64,000 nucleotides of DNA, from contig JASGJG010000023.1 of assembly GCA_049840835.1 (NCBI GenBank), positions 124,001 to 188,000 of the forward strand. The letters run 5' to 3'. Below, piece after piece: positions 23,409 through 32,805 of the stretch. The first letter of the stretch is position 1. Each line of letters begins with the position of its first letter. Under the pieces are notes generated by a model. It was not told the origin of the DNA, made no database searches, and saw only the letters and a list, made by a program, of their open reading frames with translations. Source of the stretch: JANLTX01 sp049840835. Its GTDB lineage: Bacteria; Armatimonadota; Armatimonadia; Armatimonadales; Armatimonadaceae. The position numbers were made by a program, and so were the translations under genes.

Positions 23409-26283
23409 GACCGTGCCGCCGGTAGTTCGTTGCGAGGCATTTGTTGTAGCTCCCCCTGCTCGGCTAGAGTGAACTTCTCTGGAGCGGGCACGACGGGATC
23501 ACCGGGTTTCTTTTCGTCTTTCTTTGGTGGCTCCAGAGCGGTCAGAAGGCGTGTTTTCTCGGCCTCATTCGCGATGCGGGCCGCTTTATCCGCCTCTTTA
23601 TCAAAGCGTAGTACGCCTTCTACAAAGGTCTTCTCGCAGACCGACTGCGACGAGAGCGGAGAGTCGCTCCACACGGCGAAGTCCGCGTCTTTACCTACGG
23701 TAAGACTGCCGGTGTACTTATCTATTTTGAGCTGCTTGGCCGGGTTGATGGTTACCATCGCCAACGCTTCCACATCGCTCAGGCCGTAGCGCATCGACTT
23801 GGCCGCCTCATTATTCAAACGACGCGCCTGCTCGTCATCGTCGGAGTTGATGCTGCTCACAATGCCGCGCTGTGTCATGAGAGCCGCATTCTGCGGAATG
23901 GCATCGTAGGCTTCGATCTTATAGGCCCACCAGTCGGAGAACGTGGAGCCGCCCGCACCATGTGCCGCTAGTTCATTAGCGACTTTGTAGCCCTCTAAGA
24001 CATGCTGGAAGGTGCCAATCCGGAAGCCGAACTCATCAGCCAGGCGCACCATCATAAGAATCTCATCGGCACGGTACGAATGGCAATGGACTAAGCGCTT
24101 GCCCTCTAAGACCTCAACTATGGCGTCTAGCTGAAAGTCCTGGCGAACCGGGATACCTGCCTTGCGCTTGCGGGCGTAGTCTCGGGCCTCCGTGAACTTA
24201 CTGCGAATCACTCGCTCCACACCCAGGCGCGACGACGGGTACCGGGCTCCTCGACGTCCACCCCCACCAGAGTTCGAGCCTGTGGGGTTCTCCCCCAGCG
24301 CGAACTTCACGCCCTGCGGCGCGTTGACATAGATAAGTTCCGTCGGCTCACTCACCCCCCAGCGCCACTTCACCACGGCATTCTGTCCACCGATAGCGTT
24401 CGCCGAGCCATGCAGCACGTTGGCCGCTGTCACACCGCCCGCCAGCTGTCGGTAGATGCTGACATCGAACGGATCTAAGACATCAGCGATACGGCACTCC
24501 GCAGTGACGATATTACTGCCTTCGTTCACGCTGCCATCGACCGCACTGTGCGAGTGGCAGTCGATAATGCCCGGCGCAATATGCTTTCCCTGAGCATTAA
24601 TCTCTTTCGTTCCAGCAGGTACCGAGAGCTTTGCGCCCACACCGGCGATCTTGCCGCCCTGAATATAGAGGTCACCCACGAACGGCTTACCGTCGCCCGG
24701 CCAGATAGTCGCGCCGCGCAGTACATAGGCATCTCCCACTGAAGCGGGCACCGGAAACAGGGGACCGGGAGTGACAGCAGGCGGCGGGGCTATCTTTTCG
24801 TCTTCCGCAGGCTTATCCGTTGTCGGTTTGTCCTGAGGCGTATTCTTGCCCTCCAGCTCGGCAATCGCCTGTGCCACGGTCACGCCAGGAGGCAGGAACC
24901 CGGCAGCCTGCTCCGGGTTGGCCTTCAGAAACGCCAGCGCCTGCTCCTTAGAGATTCCTGGGGGCAGCTGGGGCAACACAGAAGGTTTGGCGCCAGCGGC
25001 AGCACTGGGGCCACTCAGCGAGAAGCGCTTACCATCTATAAAGAGGAAGCGAGGCTTGGCTTTTGGCCCGAAGAGCGAGCCACCCTCTATGGCAAGCACA
25101 TACCCCAGTTTGCCCGGCGCCAGAGTGCCTAGCTGGCGGTCCACCCCTAAGAGTTTGGCGGGGGTCTGAGTGAGGGCGGCAATCGCCTGCTCCTCGGTAA
25201 GGCCAGCGGCAATCATCTTGCGCACGTTCTTACTCAGGTCCGCCGGGCTGGCGAGTCCGCTAGTCGTTAGCGCAAACGGTACTCCCGCTTTGGCAAGAGC
25301 CGCCGCGCTGGTAGGTGCCAGAGCACGTTTACGTAGCACGGTCAGTGAGTCGCGAACGGGCTCGCCGGGCTCGCGCTTGGGGGCTTCCGGCAGGGCGGCT
25401 GATAGCAACACACTGACACCCGCCGCTTTCAGCGCACTTACCTGCGCCCAGGACTCCGTACCACCATCGATTACCGGAGTCAGGCGGAACTCCTTGCCCA
25501 GGCGAAGAGTGCGAGAGATTTCGTTGCTATTCGAGGCTCGAGCGATAAGAGGCAGTTTCTGCTCAACTACAGGCTGAAGCGCCTGGAGCGCTCGATGCAC
25601 CATGGGGCGGCTCTTGCCGACCGGATTCTCGTCGTAAGCGCTGAGCTGTGCCCCAAAGTAACGTGCATCCGTGAGCGCCTGCCGTGCGGCGGCAATGCGG
25701 CCCATGAGTGAGCCGGGGTAGTGCTCCCTGCATTATCGAACGAGAACAGATCCAGGCGCATGCCAACGTTCTGCCGGAGAAGTAGAGACGGTGTATCGCC
25801 ATCAGCCAGACTCACCAGCGCACCGGTGCCTCCGAACAGGCCCGCCTGCGGCAGAGTGAGCGCTACACCGAATCCGGCAGCACGCCAGTTCTTCGCGGCA
25901 GCAGCGTCTGGTTTGAACAGTGCGGCTGCCTCATTCTCGGCACGTACCGTAGGAACCGTGTAGCTAGGCGTGGGAAGCTCAGCGGGCATGCCGACTTTGG
26001 TAGAGGCATCTATGAGTGCCGGGTAGAGCGTGAGTCCATTGCCATCGATGACCTTGGCATCTGCCGGTGGCTTGACGTCGGCACCCAGGGCTTCGATACG
26101 GCCATCGCGTAGAACCAGAGTGCCTTTTTCAATGGTCGGACTGCCCACAGGCACGATTTTCGCCCCGGTAATCGCCCAGACTTCCGGAGCGCCAGGATCG
26201 TTGCCCTGTGCCTGGGCAACCAGAGGCAGAAGAGCGTTTAGAGATAGGGAAAAGGAAAGGAAAAGGAAACGTGAGCGGCGCAT
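23399..26283 (-). pseudogene. Tandem two-domain amidohydrolase, frame-shifted
   Basis: A signal peptide (RRSRFLFLSFSLSLNALLPLVAQAQ) is followed by amidohydrolase domain 1, a Pro/Lys-rich linker and domain 2. Domain 2 holds the metal-binding HSH (IDCHSHSAVDGS), VHCHSYRADE and INSDDDEQ. Domain 1 lacks HxH (LIDASTKVG), so only domain 2 looks catalytic. Frames break at about 25718, where one missing T restores STYPGSLMG; the pieces are 25567-26283 and 23399-25705. Near 23447, one more G in a five-G run would continue straight into the next amidohydrolase domain. A minus-strand TATAAT (26296-26291) ends 7 bases before the ATG at 26283 and decides this start over one at 26310. Confidence 0.78.
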
Positions 26284-26290
26284 GGGGTTG

Positions 26291-26296
26291 ATTATA
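26291..26296 (-). promoter_or_regulatory. -10 box for leaderless amidohydrolase gene
   Basis: TATAAT on the minus strand lies 7 bases before the ATG at 26283, inside the gap after the rpiA stop. It supports an independent leaderless transcript. Confidence 0.55.
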
Positions 26297-26315
26297 CGCC
26301 GCTTCGTCAAATGGT

Positions 26316-27026
26316 CTATCCAGAGGGATAAAGTACCTGAATTGAGCCATCATCCTGGGCTAAGAGGGCACGAGTAGCGACCCCGATGAACAGCCCTACT
26401 TCCACCACACCCGAGAGATGGCGCAGCCGCTCCTCCATGAGTGCCGGATGGCGAATAACGCCAAAAGGCAGGTCTAGAATCGCAAGTCCATCATCGCTGA
26501 GCATCGGCACCCCGTGGTGATTCAGACGCCACGAAGCGGTCACTTCGAAATCACGCGCCAGGGTGTCTATCAGCATCGGCACGGCGAACGGTACCGCTGC
26601 GATTGGTAGCGGAAAGTTCCCTAAATAAGGAACCCGCTTACTGGAATCGGCTATCACGACCATCTCTTTAGAAGACTGTGCTACCAGTTTCTCCCGCAGT
26701 AGTGCACCACCGCCCCCTTTAATCAGCTGAAGCGCATCGTTTAGCTCATCGGCCCCATCTATCGTAATATCTGGAGTGCTTCGGGGAGTCAGTGGCACCA
26801 GGGGAATACCGAGCCGAATGGCGGCATCTTCTGCTCGCCCGGAGGTCGCGACCCCCGCGATACGCAGACCTTCCTCCTTGATTCGGGTCGCCAGCGCTTC
26901 GTAGAAAAAGGCTGCCGTGGTGCCGGTGCCCAGCCCTACTGTCATGCCGTCGTGAACCAGGCGGGCGGCGGCTTCACCCACCGCCCGCTTGGCAGCATCC
27001 CGATTCGGGTTGCCCGTGATACTCAC
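26316..27026 (-). CDS. rpiA: Ribose-5-phosphate isomerase A
   Basis: The 236-residue enzyme interconverts ribose-5-phosphate and ribulose-5-phosphate in the pentose phosphate pathway. Signature segments are VGLGTGTTAAFFYEAL near the N-terminus, TIDGADELNDALQLIKGGGGALLREKL with the catalytic Asp/Glu/Lys region, and LGNFPLPIAAVPFA. Its start overlaps the leuB stop by four bases, so the genes are translationally coupled. Confidence 0.95.
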   Translation of the reverse strand: MSITGNPNRDAAKRAVGEAAARLVHDGMTVGLGTGTTAAFFYEALATRIKEEGLRIAGVATSGRAEDAAIRLGIPLVPLTPRSTPDITIDGADELNDALQLIKGGGGALLREKLVAQSSKEMVVIADSSKRVPYLGNFPLPIAAVPFAVPMLIDTLARDFEVTASWRLNHHGVPMLSDDGLAILDLPFGVIRHPALMEERLRHLSGVVEVGLFIGVATRALLAQDDGSIQVLYPSG

Positions 27027-28078
27027 GAGAGCGCCTCTAGCACGGCATCGCCCATAGCCAGAGTTCCTATACTGATCTCACCCGGCGCCACGATATCCGG
27101 GGTACGTAGACCCTGGCCCAGAACTGCCTCCACGGCTTTCTCTATCTCTGCTGCGCTCTCTTCGCGGCCCAGCGAGTAACGCAGCAGCATGGCCAGCGAG
27201 AGTATCGTCGCCAGCGGATTGGCAACACCCTTGCCCGCGATATCCGGCGCGGAGCCATGACAGGGTTCATAGAGACCGAAAGTGCCGGACCCCAGCGATG
27301 CCGAAGGGAGCATACCCAGGCTACCGGTTAGCATAGAGGCTTCGTCGGAGAGAATATCGCCGAACAGGTTCTCGGTCACAATGACATCGAACTGAGCCGG
27401 GTTGCGCACGAGCTGCATGGCGCAGTTATCGACCAGCATGTGCGAAAGCTCGACATCCAGGTACTCCGACGCCATCGCCGTGACCGTATCTCGCCAGAGC
27501 ACCGATGTCCGAAGGACGTTCTGCTTATCCACCGAGCAGAGCTTCTTGCCACGCTTGCGGGCCGCCTCGAATCCTACTCGCGCAATCCGCTCGATCTCAG
27601 GCTTCGTATACACGCAGGTGTCGATTGCCTTCTCACCATCATTGCTTTTAGGCTCCCCGAAGTACAGGCCACCGGTCAGCTCACGGACGATTAGAATATC
27701 CAGCCCACCTGCCACTATCTCCGCTTTTAAGCTAGAGGCGCCCGCCAGCGCCGGATACAGAATCGCGGGGCGCAGGTTGGCGTAAAGCCCTAAATGCTTT
27801 CGAAGAGGCAGCAGCGCGCCGCGCTCAGGCCGCAGGTTCGGGTCAGGAATCGCATCGTATTTCGGACCACCAACGGCCCCAAGAAGAACCGCATCCGAAT
27901 CATGGCAGAGCGCCAGCGTATCTGGGGGTAGAGGGTGACTGGTAGCATCGTAGGCCGCACCACCTACTAGCGCTTCGGTAGCTTCCACATCGGGCGCGAC
28001 CGCTTTCAGCACACGCACCGCCTGTGCAACAATTTCCGGGCCAATTCCATCTCCCGGTAAAACAGCAATTTTAGGCAT
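27023..28078 (-). CDS. leuB: 3-isopropylmalate dehydrogenase
   Basis: The 351-residue enzyme catalyses the oxidative decarboxylation step of leucine synthesis. Markers are LPGDGIGPEIV at the N-terminus, RELTGGLYFGEPK, the KQNVLRTSVLWRDTV active-site segment and NLFGDILSDEASMLTGSLGMLPSASLG with the metal-binding Asp residues. Other leu genes are absent from the window. A TAGAAC box 6 bases before the ATG may be its -10. Confidence 0.96.
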   Translation of the reverse strand: MPKIAVLPGDGIGPEIVAQAVRVLKAVAPDVEATEALVGGAAYDATSHPLPPDTLALCHDSDAVLLGAVGGPKYDAIPDPNLRPERGALLPLRKHLGLYANLRPAILYPALAGASSLKAEIVAGGLDILIVRELTGGLYFGEPKSNDGEKAIDTCVYTKPEIERIARVGFEAARKRGKKLCSVDKQNVLRTSVLWRDTVTAMASEYLDVELSHMLVDNCAMQLVRNPAQFDVIVTENLFGDILSDEASMLTGSLGMLPSASLGSGTFGLYEPCHGSAPDIAGKGVANPLATILSLAMLLRYSLGREESAAEIEKAVEAVLGQGLRTPDIVAPGEISIGTLAMGDAVLEALS

Positions 28079-28107
28079 GGCCCTGTTCTATCACAGCCTT
28101 TTCTTAG

Positions 28108-29067
28108 TTAAAGATTACTCATGAAATCGAAAACGGTGTCGTTAGCACCAGGCAGACCTTCATGGCCGAAGTCCGGATAGATAAGCAGATCTTTCTGCCC
28201 TGGAATACGGTTGAACGCCGCCATCTGTGTACTGGGGGGGCAGATAGTATCCATAAGGCCAATAGGCATCAGGACCTCGGCCTGAATGCGCGGGGCCAGG
28301 TGCTGATTGTCGATATAGCCTAGGCGCTCCCACCACAAGTCCTCGTTCTTATGAAGTGGATCGAAGTGCCGGAAGAACTGCCCAATCTCTTCATAGGCGC
28401 CTTTGGCAAGATCCATCTCCCAGACTCGCTTGTAGTCACAGAGGAATGGGAAAGTCGGAGCCGCTTTCTTGATACGCGGCTCCAATGCCGCACAGGCTAG
28501 AGTCAGTCCGCCGCCCTGAGAGCCGCCCATAGCGCCGACACGAGTCGCATCCACTTCATCGAAGCTCATCACAATACGCGTCATTAGCGCTGTATCTAAG
28601 AACACACTGCGGTAGTAAAGCTTATCCGGGCCATCTATCAGCCCGCGAATAATGTGCCCGCGCAGGGTATTGCCCTTGACTCCACCCACATCTTCTGAAA
28701 GGCCGCCCTGACCACGGCAGTCTAAAGAAGCGATAGAAAAACCCTGAGACGCCCAGGCCAGCTTGCCGTGCCAGTCTCCAGAATGCCCCGAATAGCCATG
28801 AAACTCCACAATAGCCGGGTGAGGAGTGTCTACTTTTTTCGGGCGGACATACTTGGCATGAATACGGGCGCCGCCGACCCCGGTGAACCAGAGATGAAAG
28901 CACTCCGCAAAGTGCGACTTCAGCGGATATGGCTCCAGCTCTACCTGCGGGTCCAGGGTGTCTAGCTCAGCGAGACCCTGATTCCAATAGTCATCGAAGT
29001 CGGTAGGGCGTGGATTGCGGCCCTCGTAGTGATAGAGCTTTTCCAGCGGCATGTCTATCAGTGGCAT
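28108..29067 (-). CDS. Acetyl xylan esterase / cephalosporin-C deacetylase-like hydrolase
   Basis: The protein of about 319 residues follows the AXE1 family from MPLIDMPLEKLYHYEGRNPRPTDFDDYW onward. Catalytic Ser lies in GAMGGSQGGGLTLA, Asp in LMPIGLMDTICPPST, and His in DFGHEGLPG. These serine esterases remove acetyl groups from xylo-oligosaccharides and other small acetyl esters. No signal peptide is seen, so action is probably cytoplasmic. An in-frame ATG at 29097 with an AGGGA close by would add ten residues and is a real alternative. Confidence 0.85.
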   Translation of the reverse strand: MPLIDMPLEKLYHYEGRNPRPTDFDDYWNQGLAELDTLDPQVELEPYPLKSHFAECFHLWFTGVGGARIHAKYVRPKKVDTPHPAIVEFHGYSGHSGDWHGKLAWASQGFSIASLDCRGQGGLSEDVGGVKGNTLRGHIIRGLIDGPDKLYYRSVFLDTALMTRIVMSFDEVDATRVGAMGGSQGGGLTLACAALEPRIKKAAPTFPFLCDYKRVWEMDLAKGAYEEIGQFFRHFDPLHKNEDLWWERLGYIDNQHLAPRIQAEVLMPIGLMDTICPPSTQMAAFNRIPGQKDLLIYPDFGHEGLPGANDTVFDFMSNL

Positions 29068-29106
29068 GGTACTGGAAAGTTCACCAGTATTAATCATGTT
29101 CCCTGC

Positions 29107-29112
29107 TACAAT
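29107..29112 (+). promoter_or_regulatory. -10 box for leaderless D-aminoacylase-like gene
   Basis: TACAAT ends 6 bases before the ATG at 29119. Its complement gives a minus-strand TATTGT for the divergent esterase gene. Confidence 0.5.
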
Positions 29113-29118
29113 AAACCT

Positions 29119-30543
29119 ATGAGCGTGCTGATTCGGGGCGGACAGGTAATCGATGGCACAGGTGCAAAAGCGCGCCGTGCCGATGTGCGGATTCAAAACG
29201 ACAAGATCTCGGAAGTCAAGCCGAGTCTGAAGCCTCAGCCCGGTGAGACAACTATAGACGCCGGGGGACGTGTGGTCACTCCTGGATTCATTGATGCCCA
29301 TAGCCACGCGGATGGCGGCATCTTTGAGGACTCGAATGCCGAGACCCAGATTCGCCAGGGCATCACCACATCGGTAGTAGGGCAGGATGGTGGGAATAAC
29401 TATCCACTCGGTGAATGGTTCGCTAAGCTCGCTGCCGCCCGCCCCGCTCTGAACTTCGCCAGCTTTGTAGGGCACGGCACGGTGCGTGGGCGTGTACTGG
29501 GCAAGGATTACAAGCGCAAGGCCACTCCTGCCGAGATTCAGGCCATGCGGGCTCTGGTAGCGCAGGAGATGAAGGCCGGAGCATTGGGGCTATCGTCTGG
29601 GTTGGAATACGAGCCTGGGCTGTTCTCCGATACGAATGAAATCGTCGCTCTGGCCGAAGTTGCCGCTACCTACAAGGGCATCTATATCAGCCACGTGCGT
29701 GACGAGGAAGATGGAGCTCTGGAATCGTTTAAAGAGCTTATCTCTATCGCTGAGCGTGCCCGCATTCCCGCGCAGATTAGCCATATCAAACTAGGGAGTG
29801 CTCCGGTTTGGGGCAAGACAGGCATGGTCTTCGATTTGCTGGCCGCCGCAAAAAAGCGTGGGCTGGATATCTCTGTGGACCTGTATCCCTATACCTACTG
29901 GCAGTCTGGCCTAGTCACGATTTTCGAGGGACAGGAATGGAGCAATGTAGCTCAGTGGGAGAAAGCAATAAAGGGCATCGGTGGCGCGCAGCAGATTCGG
30001 ATTACGGGCTATGCGCCCGAGCCAACCTGGGTGGGCAAGACTCTAGATGAATTGGCGCGTGAGCAAAAGAAGTCGGCGCCGCAGCTGGCCTCGGATATGG
30101 TGATTGCCGCCAAGGGAGGCGTGGGAGTGGTCGTAACGGCTATGCAGGAGAGTGACCTGGAAGCCTTCATGCGCTACCCCAGAGTCATGTTCTGTACAGA
30201 TGGTGGCCTGCACGGCTCGCATCCGCGCGGCGCAGGCAGCTACCCCCGGGTTATGGGGCGCTATGTGCGAGAGCGCCATGTGCTTTCTCTAGAGGAAGCG
30301 GTGCGCAAAGCCACAAGTCTGCCCGCCAGCCGATTCGGCCTGAAGGGGCGCGGCGTACTGGCACCGGGCAATGTAGCGGACCTGGTGCTCTTCGACCCGC
30401 TACGAATCAACGATACCTCCACGGTGCAGAACCCCCGAAGCGCTCCCGTAGGTCTGGGCGATGTCTTTGTGAGCGGTGTGCACACCCTGAAAAACGGTCA
30501 GCCCACTGGTCAACATGGCGGACGTGCTCTACGCCGTGCTTAA
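29119..30543 (+). CDS. N-acyl-D-amino-acid deacylase-family amidohydrolase
   Basis: The 474-residue protein is an amidohydrolase of the D-aminoacylase group. It has an N-terminal beta cap (VLIRGGQVIDGTGAKARRADV), the metal-binding HSH in FIDAHSHADGGIF, a later ISHVRDEEDGALESF and AQISHIKLG, and CTDGGLHGSHPRGAG near the C-terminal end. It is likely to release D-amino acids from N-acyl forms or act on a related cyclic amide. The ATG at 29119 is chosen over an upstream in-frame codon at 29029 because the family starts at this strand and a -10 box precedes it. It overlaps the following kinase-like gene by 29 bases. Confidence 0.88.
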   Translation: MSVLIRGGQVIDGTGAKARRADVRIQNDKISEVKPSLKPQPGETTIDAGGRVVTPGFIDAHSHADGGIFEDSNAETQIRQGITTSVVGQDGGNNYPLGEWFAKLAAARPALNFASFVGHGTVRGRVLGKDYKRKATPAEIQAMRALVAQEMKAGALGLSSGLEYEPGLFSDTNEIVALAEVAATYKGIYISHVRDEEDGALESFKELISIAERARIPAQISHIKLGSAPVWGKTGMVFDLLAAAKKRGLDISVDLYPYTYWQSGLVTIFEGQEWSNVAQWEKAIKGIGGAQQIRITGYAPEPTWVGKTLDELAREQKKSAPQLASDMVIAAKGGVGVVVTAMQESDLEAFMRYPRVMFCTDGGLHGSHPRGAGSYPRVMGRYVRERHVLSLEEAVRKATSLPASRFGLKGRGVLAPGNVADLVLFDPLRINDTSTVQNPRSAPVGLGDVFVSGVHTLKNGQPTGQHGGRALRRA

Positions 30544-31423
30544 GGCCCTTCAAACAGGATACGGGCTGAACGTGCAGACGCTGACCCGTGTGCCCGGCGG
30601 CGCAGACCCGCTGGCCGAGACCTACCGCGCAGAGACAACGGATGGTGGCGTGTACTTTATCAAAAAGACACGCCGCCCGATTTCCGAGGTTGCGCTGAAA
30701 TTGCCTGCGTTTCTGCACGAATCCGGGCTGGATTGGGTCATTGCGCCGCTGCCTGCGAAAGATGGTTCCCTTTCTCTGTCTCTCCGAAAGACCCGGCTGA
30801 TTGTGTATCCGTATGTAGAGTGCGCAAGAGCCTATCAGCGTCCGCTCACACAGAGCCAGTGGCAGGCACTCGGGCGTATGGTGCATTGTCTGCATGAGAT
30901 AGCTGCTCCATTCGCTCTACCCGCTGAAACCTACGGTTCGGAGATACGAGATGTAGTAGCGGAGCAGTTGCGTACGACTCTGCCAGCAAGACTGGAACCC
31001 CATCGGAGCGAAGTGGAGCAACTCTTAGCGGAAGCCACACGATTGGCGGAGCACGTATCTAAAGCCAACCTGCCGCTCTGCATTTGCCATACCGACCTGC
31101 ACGCCTGGAACGTGGTCACAAACGAGCAGGGACAGGTGCTTCTAGTGGACTGGGATGAAGTGCGCCTCGCACCCAGAGAGCGCGACCTGATGTTTATCGG
31201 CGGGGGCGTCGGTGGGCCAGACTGGTGCCGCGAACCCGAGATTAGCTGGTTCTACGAAGGCTATGGCTCTGTTCCGATAGACCTGCTCGCGCTTGCCTAC
31301 TTCCGCTGTGAACGCGTGCTAGCGGATATCGCCGTTGCAGAGGCGCATCAGGACCTCTCGTTTCAGTTCGCGCGAGGCGAGGTCGCCGAGATTGCGCTGG
31401 CTACGATTAGCCGGGGTAAGTAA
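30515..31423 (+). CDS. Aminoglycoside-phosphotransferase-like (APH) kinase
   Basis: The 302-residue protein has an APH/choline-kinase fold: GGVYFIKKTRRP (ATP-binding Lys), CICHTDLHAWNVVTNEQG (catalytic HxDxxxxN) and LLVDWDEVRLAPRERDLMF (metal-binding Asp). It resembles the spectinomycin-kinase-like branch. Chromosomal members mostly phosphorylate unknown small molecules, so antibiotic resistance should not be assumed. It overlaps the D-aminoacylase-like gene at its start and the converging unknown gene at its end. Confidence 0.82.
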   Translation: MADVLYAVLKALQTGYGLNVQTLTRVPGGADPLAETYRAETTDGGVYFIKKTRRPISEVALKLPAFLHESGLDWVIAPLPAKDGSLSLSLRKTRLIVYPYVECARAYQRPLTQSQWQALGRMVHCLHEIAAPFALPAETYGSEIRDVVAEQLRTTLPARLEPHRSEVEQLLAEATRLAEHVSKANLPLCICHTDLHAWNVVTNEQGQVLLVDWDEVRLAPRERDLMFIGGGVGGPDWCREPEISWFYEGYGSVPIDLLALAYFRCERVLADIAVAEAHQDLSFQFARGEVAEIALATISRGK

Positions 31424-32726
31424 CTACCAGATCGTTGAGCCGTTTGTCTTTGTCTCGAACGCCACCGTTATCCACGTGGTCCTGCCCAATGCTCCAGAGT
31501 GTGAATCCTTTTCCCTCACGACGCAGCTTCAGAGGGGCATTATCCGTGGCATACGGATCTGGTGGCAGGAGCACATCTTTGCCGTTCGCCTCTATAAGTG
31601 CCAGCATGGTCTCGCGCAGACGGCGCTCGGCTAGCGGCAGCACATAGAGCTTATCAATCGCCTGAGAATAGACCGGCGCGAGAATAGCCAGGAGAATGTT
31701 CTTGGGGTCGTGGTCCCTATCCCAGCTATCCCCCCAGTATGTGCTGTAGGCCAGAAAAGCGGCGTGCGCGCGAGCAGCATCTCCTTCATTTTCGCGCAAC
31801 AGCTTGTAGGCGCCTCGCCAGTACACCAGCCCACGAGTCGCCCAGGCGCGCATCACCATAGGACCGACCACGGGCGGAAAACCAACGGGTTTTATGGGGC
31901 CATCCATGCTTGCGCCTAAATTGTCTGACAGGTCCTGAAAAGTCAGCTTACCGTCTATGAACTGCTGCGCGGTGATGTGGTAGAAAACAGACTCTCCGCC
32001 CAAAAAATAAGTGAGTGGGCGCGGCTCTTCCCAGGCACTCAGTGCGGTAAGAGCATGAGGCAGAGCGGGCTTACCGAAGCGCGCCAGAGTAAGGGCGAAC
32101 TGCCGGTGAGCCATGGTGCTGATCGCCACCTGAACCAGCCCGCATATAAGTATCGGAGCGCTTGCGGCGTGTCGTGCCAGGCGCGCTGTTGCCTGTATCG
32201 TGGCAAAGGATTTTTCCGGGGAATCTTCCAGGGCAGACTCATAGCATAGTAGGCGCCCCATAGCGCGCATTGGCGCCATCTCTGGCAGCAGCAGAGCAGC
32301 TCCTTTATTGAGGTCGTACTCAAAATTGCAACTGGGCCGATTGGCTGCCTCATGAGCGAGATTCAGTATAGGGGCCAGGCGGGCTAGAACCGCACGAGCT
32401 TCAGTGCGTTCCGCTTCTGTAGCCGTTCCCTTGAGCACATTCTTAAATGGCGCCTCATCTCTATTGCGTTTGCTTTCCGGCCAGAGCTTCATTACCTGGC
32501 GTATGAGGATAGCCGCGTTCTCTTCGTCCGGAATCGGATCGCTACGCAGGTCTTCCCCGGTGAGTGGAACTCCTTCTCTCCGCGCGGTGGCGCGCTCTTC
32601 TTCTAGCCGCTGTGAATCTCCCCCAAAAGTTTGAACTGTCCAGAGTAGGCCGCCACTCAGAGTGAGGAGCGGAACGCCCAATCCCACCGTGGTGCAACCA
32701 AGGAACAGTTTTCGTGAGAGCGCCAT
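31407..32726 (-). CDS. Unknown protein with N-terminal membrane anchor
   Basis: The protein of about 439 residues starts with a membrane span (KLFLGCTTVGLGVPLLTLSGGLLWTV), then a long helical extracytoplasmic part containing PIPDEENAAILIRQVM, ARLARHAASAPILICGLVQVAIS and a C-terminal region with DPYATDNAPLKLRREGKGFTLWSIG. The last segment resembles the end of secreted planctomycete-type unknown proteins. No catalytic motif is recognised. ATG at 32726 is used; a TTG two codons earlier is possible. Its stop end overlaps the APH gene by 17 bases. Confidence 0.7.
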   Translation of the reverse strand: MALSRKLFLGCTTVGLGVPLLTLSGGLLWTVQTFGGDSQRLEEERATARREGVPLTGEDLRSDPIPDEENAAILIRQVMKLWPESKRNRDEAPFKNVLKGTATEAERTEARAVLARLAPILNLAHEAANRPSCNFEYDLNKGAALLLPEMAPMRAMGRLLCYESALEDSPEKSFATIQATARLARHAASAPILICGLVQVAISTMAHRQFALTLARFGKPALPHALTALSAWEEPRPLTYFLGGESVFYHITAQQFIDGKLTFQDLSDNLGASMDGPIKPVGFPPVVGPMVMRAWATRGLVYWRGAYKLLRENEGDAARAHAAFLAYSTYWGDSWDRDHDPKNILLAILAPVYSQAIDKLYVLPLAERRLRETMLALIEANGKDVLLPPDPYATDNAPLKLRREGKGFTLWSIGQDHVDNGGVRDKDKRLNDLVVTYPG

Positions 32727-32805
32727 GCCCAATAGACGTACAACTGGGATTTTGGTTACGGCCTGCCCCTATCCCCAGTACTGGGGATAGAGAGTGAGTT
32801 ATGCT

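Noticed and set aside
30515..31423. APH-like kinase as an antibiotic-resistance gene
   Set aside because: The kinase motifs are general; there is no mobile context and chromosomal relatives often act on unrelated metabolites.
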